Source: Brumimicrobium sp964585545 (GTDB lineage Bacteria > Bacteroidota > Bacteroidia > Flavobacteriales_D > Crocinitomicaceae). Taken from it: 64,000 nucleotides of DNA. The notes under the pieces are model-generated. The model had not been told where the DNA came from and made no database searches. It was given only the letters and a program-made list of their open reading frames with translations. Each line of letters starts with the position of its first letter. The stretch's first letter is position 1. Below, piece by piece: positions 26,793-37,383 of the stretch. The stretch covers positions 124,001 through 188,000 of the forward strand of contig CAZPDT010000004.1 in the NCBI GenBank assembly GCA_964585545.1, in the 5' to 3' direction. Position numbers and translations under genes: made by a program.

Positions 26793-29700
26793 GTGAAAAT
26801 ACAAACACTAAATACAATATGGAATGGTTTACTGTTAACTTTAATAATAAGTACTCAGGCAATTCATTCTTTTGCTCAAGACGACGGAGACTCTACACGT
26901 CTACCTTATCCTATTCATGATTCTTATGACCCAACTGGAAATGAGAAACAGAGCTTTGACTTAGGTGATCCCACAAGCGTCGAAAAAACAATTGTGTACG
27001 ACCCCAAAACGGGGAAATATATTTTTAAAGAACAGCTGGGGGATCTTGACTACAAAAGACCTTCTATGATGACTTTGGATGAGTACATTGAATATGAACG
27101 TCAACAAAGCATGAAGGATTATTGGAAAGAAAAGGTGGATGCCCAAACCAAGGAAGAGCAAGGATTAATTCCTCCAATTAAGATAAACAGTCCTTTATTT
27201 GCAAATATTTTTGGTTCAGATGAAATACAAATTCGACCAGAAGGGAGTGTGGAAATTTCTTTAGGTGTTAATTCTTCTCGTTATGACAATCCAGCTATTC
27301 CTGAAAAAGATCGACGGATAACACGGTTTGATTTTGATCAAAAAATACAATTGAATCTCGTTGGGCAAATAGGAACAAAACTAAAATTGGGAGCGTCTTA
27401 TAATACCGAAGCCTCCTTTAATTTTGATAATATTACAAAGTTAACTTGGACAGGGGAAGAGGATCAGATTTTACAAGAGGTTGCCGCAGGAAATGTTTCT
27501 ATGCCACTTGAAACATCATTAATTGAAGGATCACAAACCTTATTTGGCGTGAGAACAAAGTTTAAATTTGGTAGATTAACAGTTGATGCCATTGCCTCTA
27601 CATCCAAAGGACAGAAAAAAGAAATTAATATTAAAGGGGGAGCCCAAATTAAGGACTTTAAACTCAAGGCAGATGATTATGAAGCCAATCGCCATTATTT
27701 CTTGAATTATTATTTTAGAGAACATTATGACCAAGCCATGGAGTCTGTTCCAATTGTGAGTTCTTTGGTCAATATTACCCGTATTGAGGTGTGGATAACC
27801 AACCAAACCAACAAAACAGAAGATACGAGAAATATTTTAGCATTTACCGATTTAGGGGAGGCCAAACCAGAAAACTGGGAAGGAAATCCAGGCAATGCTG
27901 CAAGTACTGAATTTCCACAAAACAAAGCCAATGGATTGTACAATTACCTCACAAGCCATTCCTCTATTCGTGGATTTAATGGTGCAGTTTCAACACTAGA
28001 GACAGAACAAACAAGCCCAGGTCCATTTCACCAATCAAGGGAGTATGAAAAAATTGAGAATGCAAGAAAATTAACTGAAAATGAATTCAATTACAACGCA
28101 CAATTGGGCTTTATTTCTTTAAACCTTCCGTTAAACAACGATGAGGTATTGGCTGTATCTTATGAATATACTTATGCGGGCAGAACATATCAAGTTGGAG
28201 AATTTTCCACAGATGGTATTGCAGGAACAGATGCGCTTTATCTAAAATTATTAAAACCCACAATCACCAATCCAAAATTAAAACTTTGGGATTTGATGAT
28301 GAAAAACGTATACTCTATTGGTGCCTATCAAGTGAGTCAGGAGGGCTTTAGACTGGACATCTTGTACAACAATCCAGAAAACAGTTTGGATGTCAATTTC
28401 CTGCCTTATCCTGGAATGGACAATCGACAAATTATAGATGTTGTGGGAATGGATCGATTGAACCAAAACAATCGAGCGCAACAAGATGGGGTCTTTGATT
28501 TTATACCAATAAATTATTCAGGGAACAAAGCAACCAATGCAGGAACGATAAACACTAGAAATGGGCGTATTTATTTTAGTACTGTAGAACCATTCGGTCA
28601 AACCATACGTAAGGAGATGGATGACGCAAACATATCATCGCAGGTTGTTGATAATGTGGCGTTTGAAGAACTTTACGATTCAACAAAAATCGCAGCCCAA
28701 CAAATCCCTAAGAAAAACAGATTTTATTTTGCAGGAAAATATGAATCCTCTATCAGCGATGAAATTCCATTAAATGTACTTAATGTTCCTGAAGGCTCTG
28801 TTGTTGTTACTGCTGGTGGAATTAGATTGCAGGAGGGAACAGATTTTACCGTTGATTATAATTTGGGTCGCGTTAAAATATTGAACGAGGCCATTCTTGC
28901 CTCCAATCAAGATATTAAGGTTTCTATTGAGAGCAACTCCGTTTTTGGATTTCAAAATAAATCCTTAATGGGGACACACTTTAACTATATGTTTAATCCT
29001 GATTTTAATATTGGGGCAACATGGATGAGAAAAGCAGAAAAACCCGTTACCCAAAAGGTTGATGTTGGAGAAGAACCGTTTAAAAATAATGTCATTGGAC
29101 TTAATCTCTCTTATCGAACAGATATTCCATTTTTAACAAAACTTATTAATTTTATTCCCACTATTTCAACAAAACAGATGTCTACCTTGACATTGAATGC
29201 CGAAGGAGCCCATCTTATTCCAGGGAACCCAAAAGCCATTTCAAAGAACGGAATATCCTATGTTGATGATTTTGAGGGAAGTCAATCCACTATAGGTTTA
29301 GGCAATTTTAATTCATGGCGCTTGGCATCAATTCCACATGGACAAACAGACATGTTTCCAGAAGCTGAATTGAAAGACAATCTGGCTGCAGGATTTAATC
29401 GTGCTCACCTTTCTTGGTATGTTATCGATTATTCAACCTTCCAAATTAATAGTGCAACAACTCCAGATAACATTGCAAAAAATCCAGAAGAAACTGAAAA
29501 CATGAATGTTTCTTATATCAATAAAACAGATTTGTTTCCCAATAAAGATCCAGCTTTAGGCGAAATAACCAATCTGAATACTTTTGATATGACCTACTAT
29601 CCAAAGGAACGTGGAATGTATAACTATGATACGACAAACACGGTTGATGCCAATGGTAAGTTTATCAATCCAGAGGTGCGATGGGGTGGAATTATGCGTT

Positions 29701-32700
29701 CTTTGTCGACCACAGACTTTGAAAGAACAAACGTGCAATACATTCAGTTTTGGTTGTTGGATCCTTACAACGCAGATCAGGAGGCACAAAGTCCGAACAC
29801 AAATTATTCAGGTGGAAATCTGTATTTTAACTTAGGGAACTTGTCCGAGGATATTTTACCCGATTCTCGAAAAAGTTTTGAAAATGGACTTCCGAGAGAA
29901 TATTCCAACACTCAAAATACAGATAAAACGAATTGGGCACGGGTTTCGACTGAACAGGTGGTAGTCAACGCTTTTGATAATGACCCAGAGACCAGGGCAG
30001 CCCAAGATGTTGGAATTGATGGATACAATGATTCAAAAGAGCGCGATAACTTTCAAAGTTATGTCAACTGGGTTACAAACAATCCAATTTTATCTCAAAA
30101 TGCAAAGGACAGTATGCTTGCAGATGTTTCTAGCGATAATTATACCTATTATCGAGACGATCGGTACGATGCGGCCGAATTAGGTGTTGTAGCACGGTAT
30201 AAATATTGGAATGGGATGGAAGGCAATTCCCCAACTCCAGAAATGTCTCAAAGCATTAATTCGGAAGGATATAGCACCCAGTCTACAAATCGACCAGATA
30301 TGGAAGATGTGAACGGAGACAACAATTTAAGTGAGACAGAAAGCTATTATCAATACGAAGTTTCTCTTCACAAAAGTGATTTAACAGTAGGAAAAAATTA
30401 TATCATTAATTCAAGAGAATACGATAAAGGATCAAAACATTATAAATGGTATCAATTCCGTATTCCAATAAGAAGTCCAGACAAAGCAATTAATGGAATT
30501 TCCGATTTCCGGTCAATTCGTTTCATGAGGATGTTTTTGAGGGGATTTGAAGAACAAACCACTTTGCGGTTTGCCCAATTAGAAATGGTTCGGAGTGAAT
30601 GGAGGAAATTTAGAGAAAGCATTAAGGAACCTGGTGATGGAGTACAAGAAGACCCCGACTTAACAAGTTTCAATATTGGTGCTGTGAATATTGAAGAACA
30701 CGACCAGAGAACACCAATTCCTTATGTTATTCCACCAGGAATTTTGAGGGAAGTCGATCCTTCACAACAATTCCAACGTCAACTTAATGAACAATCTATG
30801 TCGTTAGAGGTGTGTGGATTAAAAGATGGTGATGCTCGAGCAGCAACAAAAAATGTGAGTATAGATCTGGTGAGATATAAAAACTTGGAAATGTTTATCC
30901 ATGCTGAAGCGATGGAGAAAACCATTCCTTTAAACGACAATGACTTGACTGTTTTTGTTCGTATGGGAACTGATTTTAGAGAAAATTACTATGAATATGA
31001 AGTCCCATTGAAAGTCACCCCTTGGGGGTCTACGAGTGATGAATCAATATGGCCAGAAGAAAACAATATGAGGATTGTCTTTGATGAATTGCTCAAGTTA
31101 AAAAAAGAACGGAATCGGAAAATGGAAGAGCCCAATTCGGGTGTTGCCTACAATGTAGAATATACTAAGGAAGTTGACCATCAACCTGGTTCATCAGATA
31201 ATAATGATGTGAATCATCCCAAACGAATGATTAGGGTAAAGGGAAATCCAAACCTTAAAGACACAAAAATTTTAATGATTGGAGTTAGAAATCCGAGTCA
31301 AAAGATAGAAAACCCTTGGAAACCCGATGATGGTTTGTCTAAATGTGCCGAAATATGGGTGGATGAATTGCGACTTACTGGATTTGATAACGAGGGAGGA
31401 TCAGCAGCTGTTGCTCAAGCACAATTGCAGATAGCAGATTTTGCAAACATTAAAGTTGCCGGCTCATACAGTGGCGTAAACTGGGGAAGTATTGACAGCA
31501 GGGTTTCTGAACGCCAGAGAGATACACGATTAAGTTTAGACCTTTCCGCAAATGTGCAACTGGGGCAATTGTTAGGTAAAAAAGCCAGAATTGATATTCC
31601 TTTTTTGTATACTTATTCCGTAGGTGCAATAAATCCCGAATACGACCCTTACAATCCAGACATTAAACTCTCTTCTTATGATGATATCGAAGAAAGAAAA
31701 AAGAGAAGAAAAGATGGAAGGGATTTTACCGAAAGAAAATCATATAATTTCACCAACGTTCGACGCAGAAAGAAACCAGGGACAAAGTCTAGACCGTGGG
31801 ATATTAGTAATTTCTCACTGAATTTTGGCTACAGTGAAGACTTGCATCAAGACTTTAGAACCAATTACGACAGAACGAAGATTTGGAAAGGAGGCATTAA
31901 TTATGTTTTCAACGGTTCACCAACCCTTTGGGAGCCTTTTAAGAATTCAAAATTGATGCGTAAATCAAAATGGTGGGGACCAATAAAAGACTTTAACTTG
32001 TACCTTGGCGTAAAAAATATTACAGTAAAAAATAATTTGATTCGAAATTATAATGAAAGACAAATTAGAAACAATATTCCCAACACCAACTTTGAGTTTG
32101 AGCCAATCTATCTTAAGAATTTCTCTTGGAACAGAAATTTTGCGTTTAAATATGACCTAACAAGAAATTTAAAATTTGACTTTAATGCCAACAACAACTC
32201 TATATTTGATGAAGCCCCAGGTCAAGTAGACAAAAGAGAGAGCCCTGAATTGTATGAACGGTTTAAAGACTCCATTCAGACACAAATAAGAACCTTGGGA
32301 AAAACCATGCGGTACGATCAAAATTATAACATTAGCTATAATTTGCCGCTCAATAAAATTCCAGCGTTGAATTTTATCAATTCAAATGTACGATACAGCG
32401 GATCCTACGAATGGAACCGATCTAATTTGGGAATGGAAGCTTTTGGAAACACCATTCAAAATAGCCGTACCATTAATGCGACTGCTCAGTTGAACATGCT
32501 CACACTGTACAGGAAGTCGGACTTCTTAAAAAATGTACTTAGCGATGGAAGAGGAGGAACTACAGGACGCCGTTCACTTAAAGGAAGAGGAAAAATAAAA
32601 ACAGCTACAAAGCGAGGAGAGGGAATCCGAAACAACAGTAAGTTGTCGAAAAAAGTTAAAGACCTACAAAGAAAAAAGCAAAAACTGGACAAAGTTAATG

Positions 32701-34280
32701 TGGATAATTTAGATTCTTTAGCAGCAATAGAACACGAGGATGAGTTAGCAAAAGTAGAAAAGAAGCTTGACAGAAAGGAACCTCGTTTAGATCGACAAAA
32801 TGAAAGGATAAAAAACAAACAAGAACGTCAAGAGGATTACCAAGATAAGTTTGGAAAACCATTCCACCCTGTAGGCGGATTCTTTGCTCGGCTCCTCATG
32901 AGTGTACGAACAATTTCCGGTACATACAGTCAAAATGATGGGATGCTGCTTCCTGGATTTAATGAAGAAGCCCAATTCTTTGGTATGAACGGAAGTATGT
33001 TCAGTGATTCTAAAATACGAGGGTTTGCTTTTGGAAAGCAACAGAGGGATGTCTTTGGACGCGATAATGGCTTTGAAATGGCTCCTTATGCTGGAACACA
33101 TGGGTTTATTGTTGACACAAGTGCCTTGAACGTACAACACACCATTATGCACGCCCAAAATTATAGTTTAAGGGCGAGCATTGAACCCTTTAAGGATTTA
33201 AAAGTTGATTTGACCATGAGCAGAAACTATACAGAAAACACTTCTGAGTTTTATCGCTTTTCAGATAGTTTACAGGCTTTTGAAACCCAAAGTCGATTTA
33301 TTAGTTCGACAGTTACTTATACGACTATTTCTATTGGATCTGCATTTGAAGATTTGGATAAAGATTACAACTCGGCTTCATTTATTGAATTGCGTAACCG
33401 AAGGGATAAAGTGTCTACTTTGCTCGGAAAAAACAATGGAAATAGTTTGACGGATAGCGCAGGTTATTATGATGGCTATGGACCAAGTCAGCAAAATGTT
33501 ATTATAGGTGCTTTCTTAACAACATACACGGGAAATAAAGTCAACAAAAAATCCATTAATCCTTTAAGAAATATTCCCTTGCCCAACTGGAACATCTCTT
33601 ATAACGGGCTAACAAAATTTGATGCACTTAAGAAGGTTGTTCGGAACTTCACTTTGCGACATGGTTACACCTCTACTGTTACGGTAAGCGGCATGCAAAC
33701 CAACTTAAATGCTGAAGAAGATGCCAATGGAGATTTAACGGCAAGAGATCTTAACAACAACTTTATTTCTAGGCAACAGATACAAAACATCACCCTTTCT
33801 GAGCGTTTCTCTCCTTTAATTGGCTTTGATGCTACGTGGAAAATTGGAGGCAATGGATTGATTACAAAGTTTGAGTTCAATAAGGAACGTTCTGCAGCTC
33901 TTTCTTTATCAAACAATCAAGTGACAGAAATGACAGGAAAAGAGTTTGTTATTGGTCTGGGATATAAATTTACTGAATTTAGATTGCCGATTACAATTGG
34001 AAAAAAGAAATTAAAACCGTCTGATTTAAACATTCGTTTTGACTTGTCTATACGAGATAATTTAACAGTGATTCGGAAAATTGTAGAAAACACAGTTCAA
34101 GCAACTGCGGGACAGAAAGTATTTTCTATTCGCTCAAGTATAGATTATTTAATCACAAAGAATTTGACCATTTCTTTGTATTACGATCAACAATTAAACA
34201 CGCCCGTAATTGCCACCTCTTATGTAACAGGAAATATTTCTTCAGGAATTCGACTGCGGTTTAACTTAGGTGGTTTATAA
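26793..34280 (+). CDS. sprA: SprA (Sov), T9SS outer-membrane translocon
   Basis: A 2495-residue giant beta-barrel, the outer-membrane pore of the type IX secretion system and needed for gliding. It has a signal peptide (about 1-29, ending IHSFAQ), a periplasmic N-terminal region, repeated cell-surface SprA/Sov domains and the barrel strands; the C-terminus ends in a barrel-like SGIRLRFNLGGL. A basic segment around 1940-2020 (KVKDLQRKKQKLDK, ERIKNKQERQEDYQ) is highly charged and probably coiled. Length is typical (2300-2500). The start is GTG at 26793, the only start that leaves the signal sequence whole. It follows ruvA by 15 bases. All T9SS cargo in the window depends on it. Confidence 0.96.
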   Translation: MKIQTLNTIWNGLLLTLIISTQAIHSFAQDDGDSTRLPYPIHDSYDPTGNEKQSFDLGDPTSVEKTIVYDPKTGKYIFKEQLGDLDYKRPSMMTLDEYIEYERQQSMKDYWKEKVDAQTKEEQGLIPPIKINSPLFANIFGSDEIQIRPEGSVEISLGVNSSRYDNPAIPEKDRRITRFDFDQKIQLNLVGQIGTKLKLGASYNTEASFNFDNITKLTWTGEEDQILQEVAAGNVSMPLETSLIEGSQTLFGVRTKFKFGRLTVDAIASTSKGQKKEINIKGGAQIKDFKLKADDYEANRHYFLNYYFREHYDQAMESVPIVSSLVNITRIEVWITNQTNKTEDTRNILAFTDLGEAKPENWEGNPGNAASTEFPQNKANGLYNYLTSHSSIRGFNGAVSTLETEQTSPGPFHQSREYEKIENARKLTENEFNYNAQLGFISLNLPLNNDEVLAVSYEYTYAGRTYQVGEFSTDGIAGTDALYLKLLKPTITNPKLKLWDLMMKNVYSIGAYQVSQEGFRLDILYNNPENSLDVNFLPYPGMDNRQIIDVVGMDRLNQNNRAQQDGVFDFIPINYSGNKATNAGTINTRNGRIYFSTVEPFGQTIRKEMDDANISSQVVDNVAFEELYDSTKIAAQQIPKKNRFYFAGKYESSISDEIPLNVLNVPEGSVVVTAGGIRLQEGTDFTVDYNLGRVKILNEAILASNQDIKVSIESNSVFGFQNKSLMGTHFNYMFNPDFNIGATWMRKAEKPVTQKVDVGEEPFKNNVIGLNLSYRTDIPFLTKLINFIPTISTKQMSTLTLNAEGAHLIPGNPKAISKNGISYVDDFEGSQSTIGLGNFNSWRLASIPHGQTDMFPEAELKDNLAAGFNRAHLSWYVIDYSTFQINSATTPDNIAKNPEETENMNVSYINKTDLFPNKDPALGEITNLNTFDMTYYPKERGMYNYDTTNTVDANGKFINPEVRWGGIMRSLSTTDFERTNVQYIQFWLLDPYNADQEAQSPNTNYSGGNLYFNLGNLSEDILPDSRKSFENGLPREYSNTQNTDKTNWARVSTEQVVVNAFDNDPETRAAQDVGIDGYNDSKERDNFQSYVNWVTNNPILSQNAKDSMLADVSSDNYTYYRDDRYDAAELGVVARYKYWNGMEGNSPTPEMSQSINSEGYSTQSTNRPDMEDVNGDNNLSETESYYQYEVSLHKSDLTVGKNYIINSREYDKGSKHYKWYQFRIPIRSPDKAINGISDFRSIRFMRMFLRGFEEQTTLRFAQLEMVRSEWRKFRESIKEPGDGVQEDPDLTSFNIGAVNIEEHDQRTPIPYVIPPGILREVDPSQQFQRQLNEQSMSLEVCGLKDGDARAATKNVSIDLVRYKNLEMFIHAEAMEKTIPLNDNDLTVFVRMGTDFRENYYEYEVPLKVTPWGSTSDESIWPEENNMRIVFDELLKLKKERNRKMEEPNSGVAYNVEYTKEVDHQPGSSDNNDVNHPKRMIRVKGNPNLKDTKILMIGVRNPSQKIENPWKPDDGLSKCAEIWVDELRLTGFDNEGGSAAVAQAQLQIADFANIKVAGSYSGVNWGSIDSRVSERQRDTRLSLDLSANVQLGQLLGKKARIDIPFLYTYSVGAINPEYDPYNPDIKLSSYDDIEERKKRRKDGRDFTERKSYNFTNVRRRKKPGTKSRPWDISNFSLNFGYSEDLHQDFRTNYDRTKIWKGGINYVFNGSPTLWEPFKNSKLMRKSKWWGPIKDFNLYLGVKNITVKNNLIRNYNERQIRNNIPNTNFEFEPIYLKNFSWNRNFAFKYDLTRNLKFDFNANNNSIFDEAPGQVDKRESPELYERFKDSIQTQIRTLGKTMRYDQNYNISYNLPLNKIPALNFINSNVRYSGSYEWNRSNLGMEAFGNTIQNSRTINATAQLNMLTLYRKSDFLKNVLSDGRGGTTGRRSLKGRGKIKTATKRGEGIRNNSKLSKKVKDLQRKKQKLDKVNVDNLDSLAAIEHEDELAKVEKKLDRKEPRLDRQNERIKNKQERQEDYQDKFGKPFHPVGGFFARLLMSVRTISGTYSQNDGMLLPGFNEEAQFFGMNGSMFSDSKIRGFAFGKQQRDVFGRDNGFEMAPYAGTHGFIVDTSALNVQHTIMHAQNYSLRASIEPFKDLKVDLTMSRNYTENTSEFYRFSDSLQAFETQSRFISSTVTYTTISIGSAFEDLDKDYNSASFIELRNRRDKVSTLLGKNNGNSLTDSAGYYDGYGPSQQNVIIGAFLTTYTGNKVNKKSINPLRNIPLPNWNISYNGLTKFDALKKVVRNFTLRHGYTSTVTVSGMQTNLNAEEDANGDLTARDLNNNFISRQQIQNITLSERFSPLIGFDATWKIGGNGLITKFEFNKERSAALSLSNNQVTEMTGKEFVIGLGYKFTEFRLPITIGKKKLKPSDLNIRFDLSIRDNLTVIRKIVENTVQATAGQKVFSIRSSIDYLITKNLTISLYYDQQLNTPVIATSYVTGNISSGIRLRFNLGGL

Positions 34281-34299
34281 GGCGGTTAAAAGATCTTGT

Positions 34300-34755
34300 T
34301 TGGAAAATAATGCTTCACATATTAGAAAAGCAATTCTTGGTGATGAACATCAAATCATGGCGCTTATTCAGGAGTTGGCCGAATATGAAAACGCTCCAGA
34401 TGAAGTCATCAACACACCACAACAATTGGCAATAGATTTGTTTCAAGATCAAATTTGTGAGTGCTTTGTCTATGAAATCGACAATGAAATTATAGGCATG
34501 GCTTTGTATTATGTTTCCTATTCTACTTGGCGTGGACGCTCTTTATACCTCGAAGATTTATACATTCAACCTCAACACAGAAGAAAAGGAATAGGAAAGA
34601 TGCTATTTAATCGCCTTATTGATGAAGCAAAACGGATAGAAGCAAAACGTATGGATTGGCAAGTTTTGGATTGGAACTCACCCGCCATTCGTTTTTATGA
34701 ATCTATCGGTGCAACCTTAGACCCAGAGTGGGTAAATGGAAGATTGTTTTTTTAA
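34300..34755 (+). CDS. GNAT family N-acetyltransferase
   Basis: An acetyltransferase of the GCN5 family, about 150 residues. The acetyl-CoA-binding loop QPQHRRKGIGKMLF (R/Q-x-x-G-x-G/A) is intact, with LEDLYIQPQHR before it and a C-terminal W-N-x-x-A-I-R-F-Y-E-S-I-G-A motif typical of spermidine/diamine or aminoglycoside-like GNATs. The substrate is unknown. The open frame begins at GTG 34270, overlapping the end of sprA by 11 bases; the TTG at 34300 gives the more usual N-terminus (ENNASHIRKAILGDEH). Neither has an ATG. It is probably translated in the sprA transcript. Confidence 0.82.
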   Translation: MENNASHIRKAILGDEHQIMALIQELAEYENAPDEVINTPQQLAIDLFQDQICECFVYEIDNEIIGMALYYVSYSTWRGRSLYLEDLYIQPQHRRKGIGKMLFNRLIDEAKRIEAKRMDWQVLDWNSPAIRFYESIGATLDPEWVNGRLFF

Positions 34756-34839
34756 AGTTGAAGAGGTTTACTTCTTCCCCCATTGAATCATTTATAATTG
34801 TTTAATGTTTTATACCTTCGCTGAAAAGAAACGAAGAAA

Positions 34840-35502
34840 ATGTTTAAACATCAACATCCTTATGCACCGTATATTCCCAAAGGAGCAAAAAAACTAATTG
34901 TTGGAACGCTGCCTCCTCCACGATTTACGACACGGGAATTTAAAACGGGAGATGTGGATTTTTGTTATGGAAGTCGTGATGGACAACTGTGGAAAATTAT
35001 AGATGAGGTTTTTAATTTAAATTTGCTTTTTGAAAATACAGTCACCGCTATTCAACAAAGGAAAAATTTCTTAAATCAACAACATATTGGCATTTGTGAT
35101 ATGGTAGAATGTGCTTTTCGGGAGGAAATTAACGCAACAGACATTGGAATTCAGAATGCGAAACTCCGACCGATTATTTCTATTTTAGAAAAAAATAAAA
35201 CCATTGAAACACTACTTTTTACAGGTGGTAATTCTAAGAATGGGCCAGAATATTTTTTTAGAAAACACCTTAAAAACTATCCATCTATTCATCTTGAAAA
35301 ATTAATCCAAACTGTGCCAAGAATTCACCAATTTATTTTGAAGGGACGGACAATTAAAACTGTTTCTTTAACAGCACCTTCAGGATCAGCCAATAGAGCA
35401 GTGGGGAGCATGACTTTGTACAAGAAAATTAAAGCAAAAAACCCTAACTTTACAACCCTTGATTTTAGAGTAATGCAATACGCTCCTTTTTTTAAAGAAT
35501 AA
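34840..35502 (+). CDS. Uracil-DNA glycosylase superfamily protein
   Basis: A 220-residue protein of the UDG fold, which in other members removes deaminated bases (uracil, hypoxanthine) from DNA. Residues 20-30 (KKLIVGTLPPPRF) match the motif A region (GxxP), with a beta-alpha-beta core (HIGICDMVECA) and a late SGSANRAVGS segment corresponding to motif B (SxxN). The usual catalytic Asp/Asn of motif A is not clear, so the substrate range is uncertain; such proteins are annotated only as the UDG family. It has no signal peptide and is cytoplasmic. The spacing to the neighbours suggests a single transcript. Confidence 0.75.
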   Translation: MFKHQHPYAPYIPKGAKKLIVGTLPPPRFTTREFKTGDVDFCYGSRDGQLWKIIDEVFNLNLLFENTVTAIQQRKNFLNQQHIGICDMVECAFREEINATDIGIQNAKLRPIISILEKNKTIETLLFTGGNSKNGPEYFFRKHLKNYPSIHLEKLIQTVPRIHQFILKGRTIKTVSLTAPSGSANRAVGSMTLYKKIKAKNPNFTTLDFRVMQYAPFFKE

Positions 35503-35549
35503 TACAGAAGCAACAGTAAACAATTTTATTTTTATTTTGTAACCTCATA

Positions 35550-36524
35550 ATGAATTTAAGGCGACCTAAAATTGATCTTTTCGTTATCGCAATTGCTGTG
35601 AGCGTAGCTATAGCCTATTTTTTCCCTCAAATTGGTTCGGCCAAAAGCACCATCCCTATGAATGCAATATCAAGTTGGGGTATTGCATTAATTTTTTTCT
35701 TTTATGGATTAAAGTTAAGCACGGTAGAAATAAAGAGTGGATTAAAAAATTGGAAACTCCACCTTGTAGTTCAAGGAAGTACGTTTGTGCTTTTCCCCTT
35801 GTTGATTTTGATTTTTTTCCCCTTGTTGAACAACTCTTCTTATGAATTAATTTGGCTTTCTTTCCTTTTTATGGCTGCACTTCCGTCTACTGTATCTTCT
35901 TCTGTAGTAATGGTTTCTATGGCAAAGGGAAATGTGCCGGCAGCAATATTTAATGCGAGTATTTCAGGAATTATTGGAATTTTACTTACCCCACTTTGGG
36001 TAACTCCCTTTATACATGAAGCCAATATTGATTATGACTTTACCGCTGTATATTCTACACTTATTATTGAGATCGTTGTACCACTAATTTGTGGACTCTT
36101 ACTCCGAAAGTATTTGGGAAAATTAGCAAGAAAGCACAGCAGGTTATTAAGCTTATTTGATAAAACTATTATTTTGCTTATTGTTTATAAAAGCTTTGTT
36201 CAATCTTTTGAAGACCGTGTTTTTAGTCAGGTAAAAATTATAGAACTGATTGCTATAACAGGAATTGTTATTGTCCTATTTTACTTAATGTATTATCTTA
36301 CGGGTTGGATAGGAAAACAATTTAACTTTAATAGAAGAGATCAAATTACAACACAATTTTGCGGAACAAAAAAATCGCTGGTGCATGGAACGGTGTTTTC
36401 GAAAGCATTATTTGGTCAGAGCAACATAATAGGCATTATTTTATTGCCACTTATGATCTTTCATGCACTACAAATATTTATCATTAGTATCTTTGCCACG
36501 AAAATGGGAAAAAATAAGCTATAG
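35550..36524 (+). CDS. SBF-like bile acid:sodium symporter family transporter
   Basis: A 324-residue inner-membrane protein with about nine to ten helices. It starts RPKIDLFVIAIAVSVAIAYFFP, has the conserved YGLKLS stretch after the second helix and the segment MAALPSTVSSSVVMVSMAKGN, and ends with FCGTKKSLVHGT, all typical of the SBF-like (YfeH/PF13593) group. Members are sodium-coupled transporters of organic anions; the substrate here is not known. It is close downstream of the UDG-like gene (47 bases). Confidence 0.85.
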   Translation: MNLRRPKIDLFVIAIAVSVAIAYFFPQIGSAKSTIPMNAISSWGIALIFFFYGLKLSTVEIKSGLKNWKLHLVVQGSTFVLFPLLILIFFPLLNNSSYELIWLSFLFMAALPSTVSSSVVMVSMAKGNVPAAIFNASISGIIGILLTPLWVTPFIHEANIDYDFTAVYSTLIIEIVVPLICGLLLRKYLGKLARKHSRLLSLFDKTIILLIVYKSFVQSFEDRVFSQVKIIELIAITGIVIVLFYLMYYLTGWIGKQFNFNRRDQITTQFCGTKKSLVHGTVFSKALFGQSNIIGIILLPLMIFHALQIFIISIFATKMGKNKL

Positions 36525-36540
36525 AAAACGCAGATGAATT

Positions 36541-36568
36541 CACATTATTCATGAATAAATCGGGTTAA
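36541..36568. repeat. Head-to-head fragment of the TTAACCC terminal repeat
   Basis: CACATTATTCATGAATAAAT followed by CGGGTTAA joins two copies of the element end in inverted orientation (ACATTATTCA and TGAATAAATCGGGTTAA), without an interior. It sits between the convergent genes at 36524 and 36565. Confidence 0.55.
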
Positions 36569-37071
36569 TCCAATGTTTCTGGCGAACTCGAAGTTATTGG
36601 ATTAAGGGTATCATCAGCAAAACCATTTTTGTTGTAAAGCTCAAGTTTTTTCTTGTAACCGTCAATCTTTACCCAGAAAAGTATAGCAACAATTAATAAA
36701 GGAATTATTGCCAAGGCATTTAAAACAGGAATCATCATTGTAATCATAAGAATTTGCATTGCGATTACTGTATTTTTTCCAAAATCCTTATCCCCGGGCA
36801 AGCCCAACTGGCGGTATTCTTTTGCGATAGAGTCACAAATTTTAGGATAAACAATAAACCCATAAATAAGGTTAAACAAGGGAATAACATTAAACATTAT
36901 ATTACCCACTCCAGTTTCTCTGTTTTTTGGGCGTACCAATGTCATTACATCAATCATTGTCTTAAAATAAAAGGCAAAAAGGACGAATACACCGCCCAGA
37001 ATAATCAGATATATAAAGATAAATAGTCCAATTGCGGGAAAAAATAATTGTGGATCAAAAGGAGGGTTCAT
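36565..37071 (-). CDS. Small integral membrane protein, unknown function
   Basis: A 168-residue protein with about three or four hydrophobic helices (near 10-35, 55-75 and two between 95 and 140) and a charged C-terminal tail. The motif NVIPLFNLIYGFIVYPKICDSIAKEY may be conserved. I do not recognise the family; it has a loose resemblance to DUF4328-like membrane proteins. It is a single leftward gene converging with the transporter. A TATATTTG-like -7 box (37109-37116, minus strand) is present but without a clear -33 element. Confidence 0.65.
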   Translation of the reverse strand: MNPPFDPQLFFPAIGLFIFIYLIILGGVFVLFAFYFKTMIDVMTLVRPKNRETGVGNIMFNVIPLFNLIYGFIVYPKICDSIAKEYRQLGLPGDKDFGKNTVIAMQILMITMMIPVLNALAIIPLLIVAILFWVKIDGYKKKLELYNKNGFADDTLNPITSSSPETLD

Positions 37072-37383
37072 ACAAAGGGTTTTATTTTAATAAATTTTGT
37101 GTTTTGAGCAAATATAAAAAATAATTACTCCTGTTTATTAAAAAGGAAATAATCTTATTCAATCGGCTAGGAACCAGCATGCTATTTAGGTCGACGAGGA
37201 AACTGTTACATTCATACTTAACATTTCAAATGAAATGCCAATCCTTACCCCTCCGTGCACGCAATACAACCATTATTTAAAGAGCAACACAATATTTTAA
37301 GTTTTATTAAGAATAGGATTGTTTTCCAACGATTATTTTTGTAGTTTACTATAAAAGTAAAAGGAACCCCAAATACCTAAAAC
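37072..37383. other. 312-bp divergent intergenic region
   Basis: No ORF or RNA is supported. It contains TATATTTG on the minus strand (37109-37116), facing the gene at 37071, and TATTTTTG on the plus strand (37334-37341), 42 bases before the fatty acid hydroxylase start. Both are -7-like; neither has a convincing -33 partner. Confidence 0.5.

Noticed and set aside
32486..33158. Minus-strand open frames inside sprA
   Set aside because: They are shadows of the sprA coding sequence with no recognisable domain.
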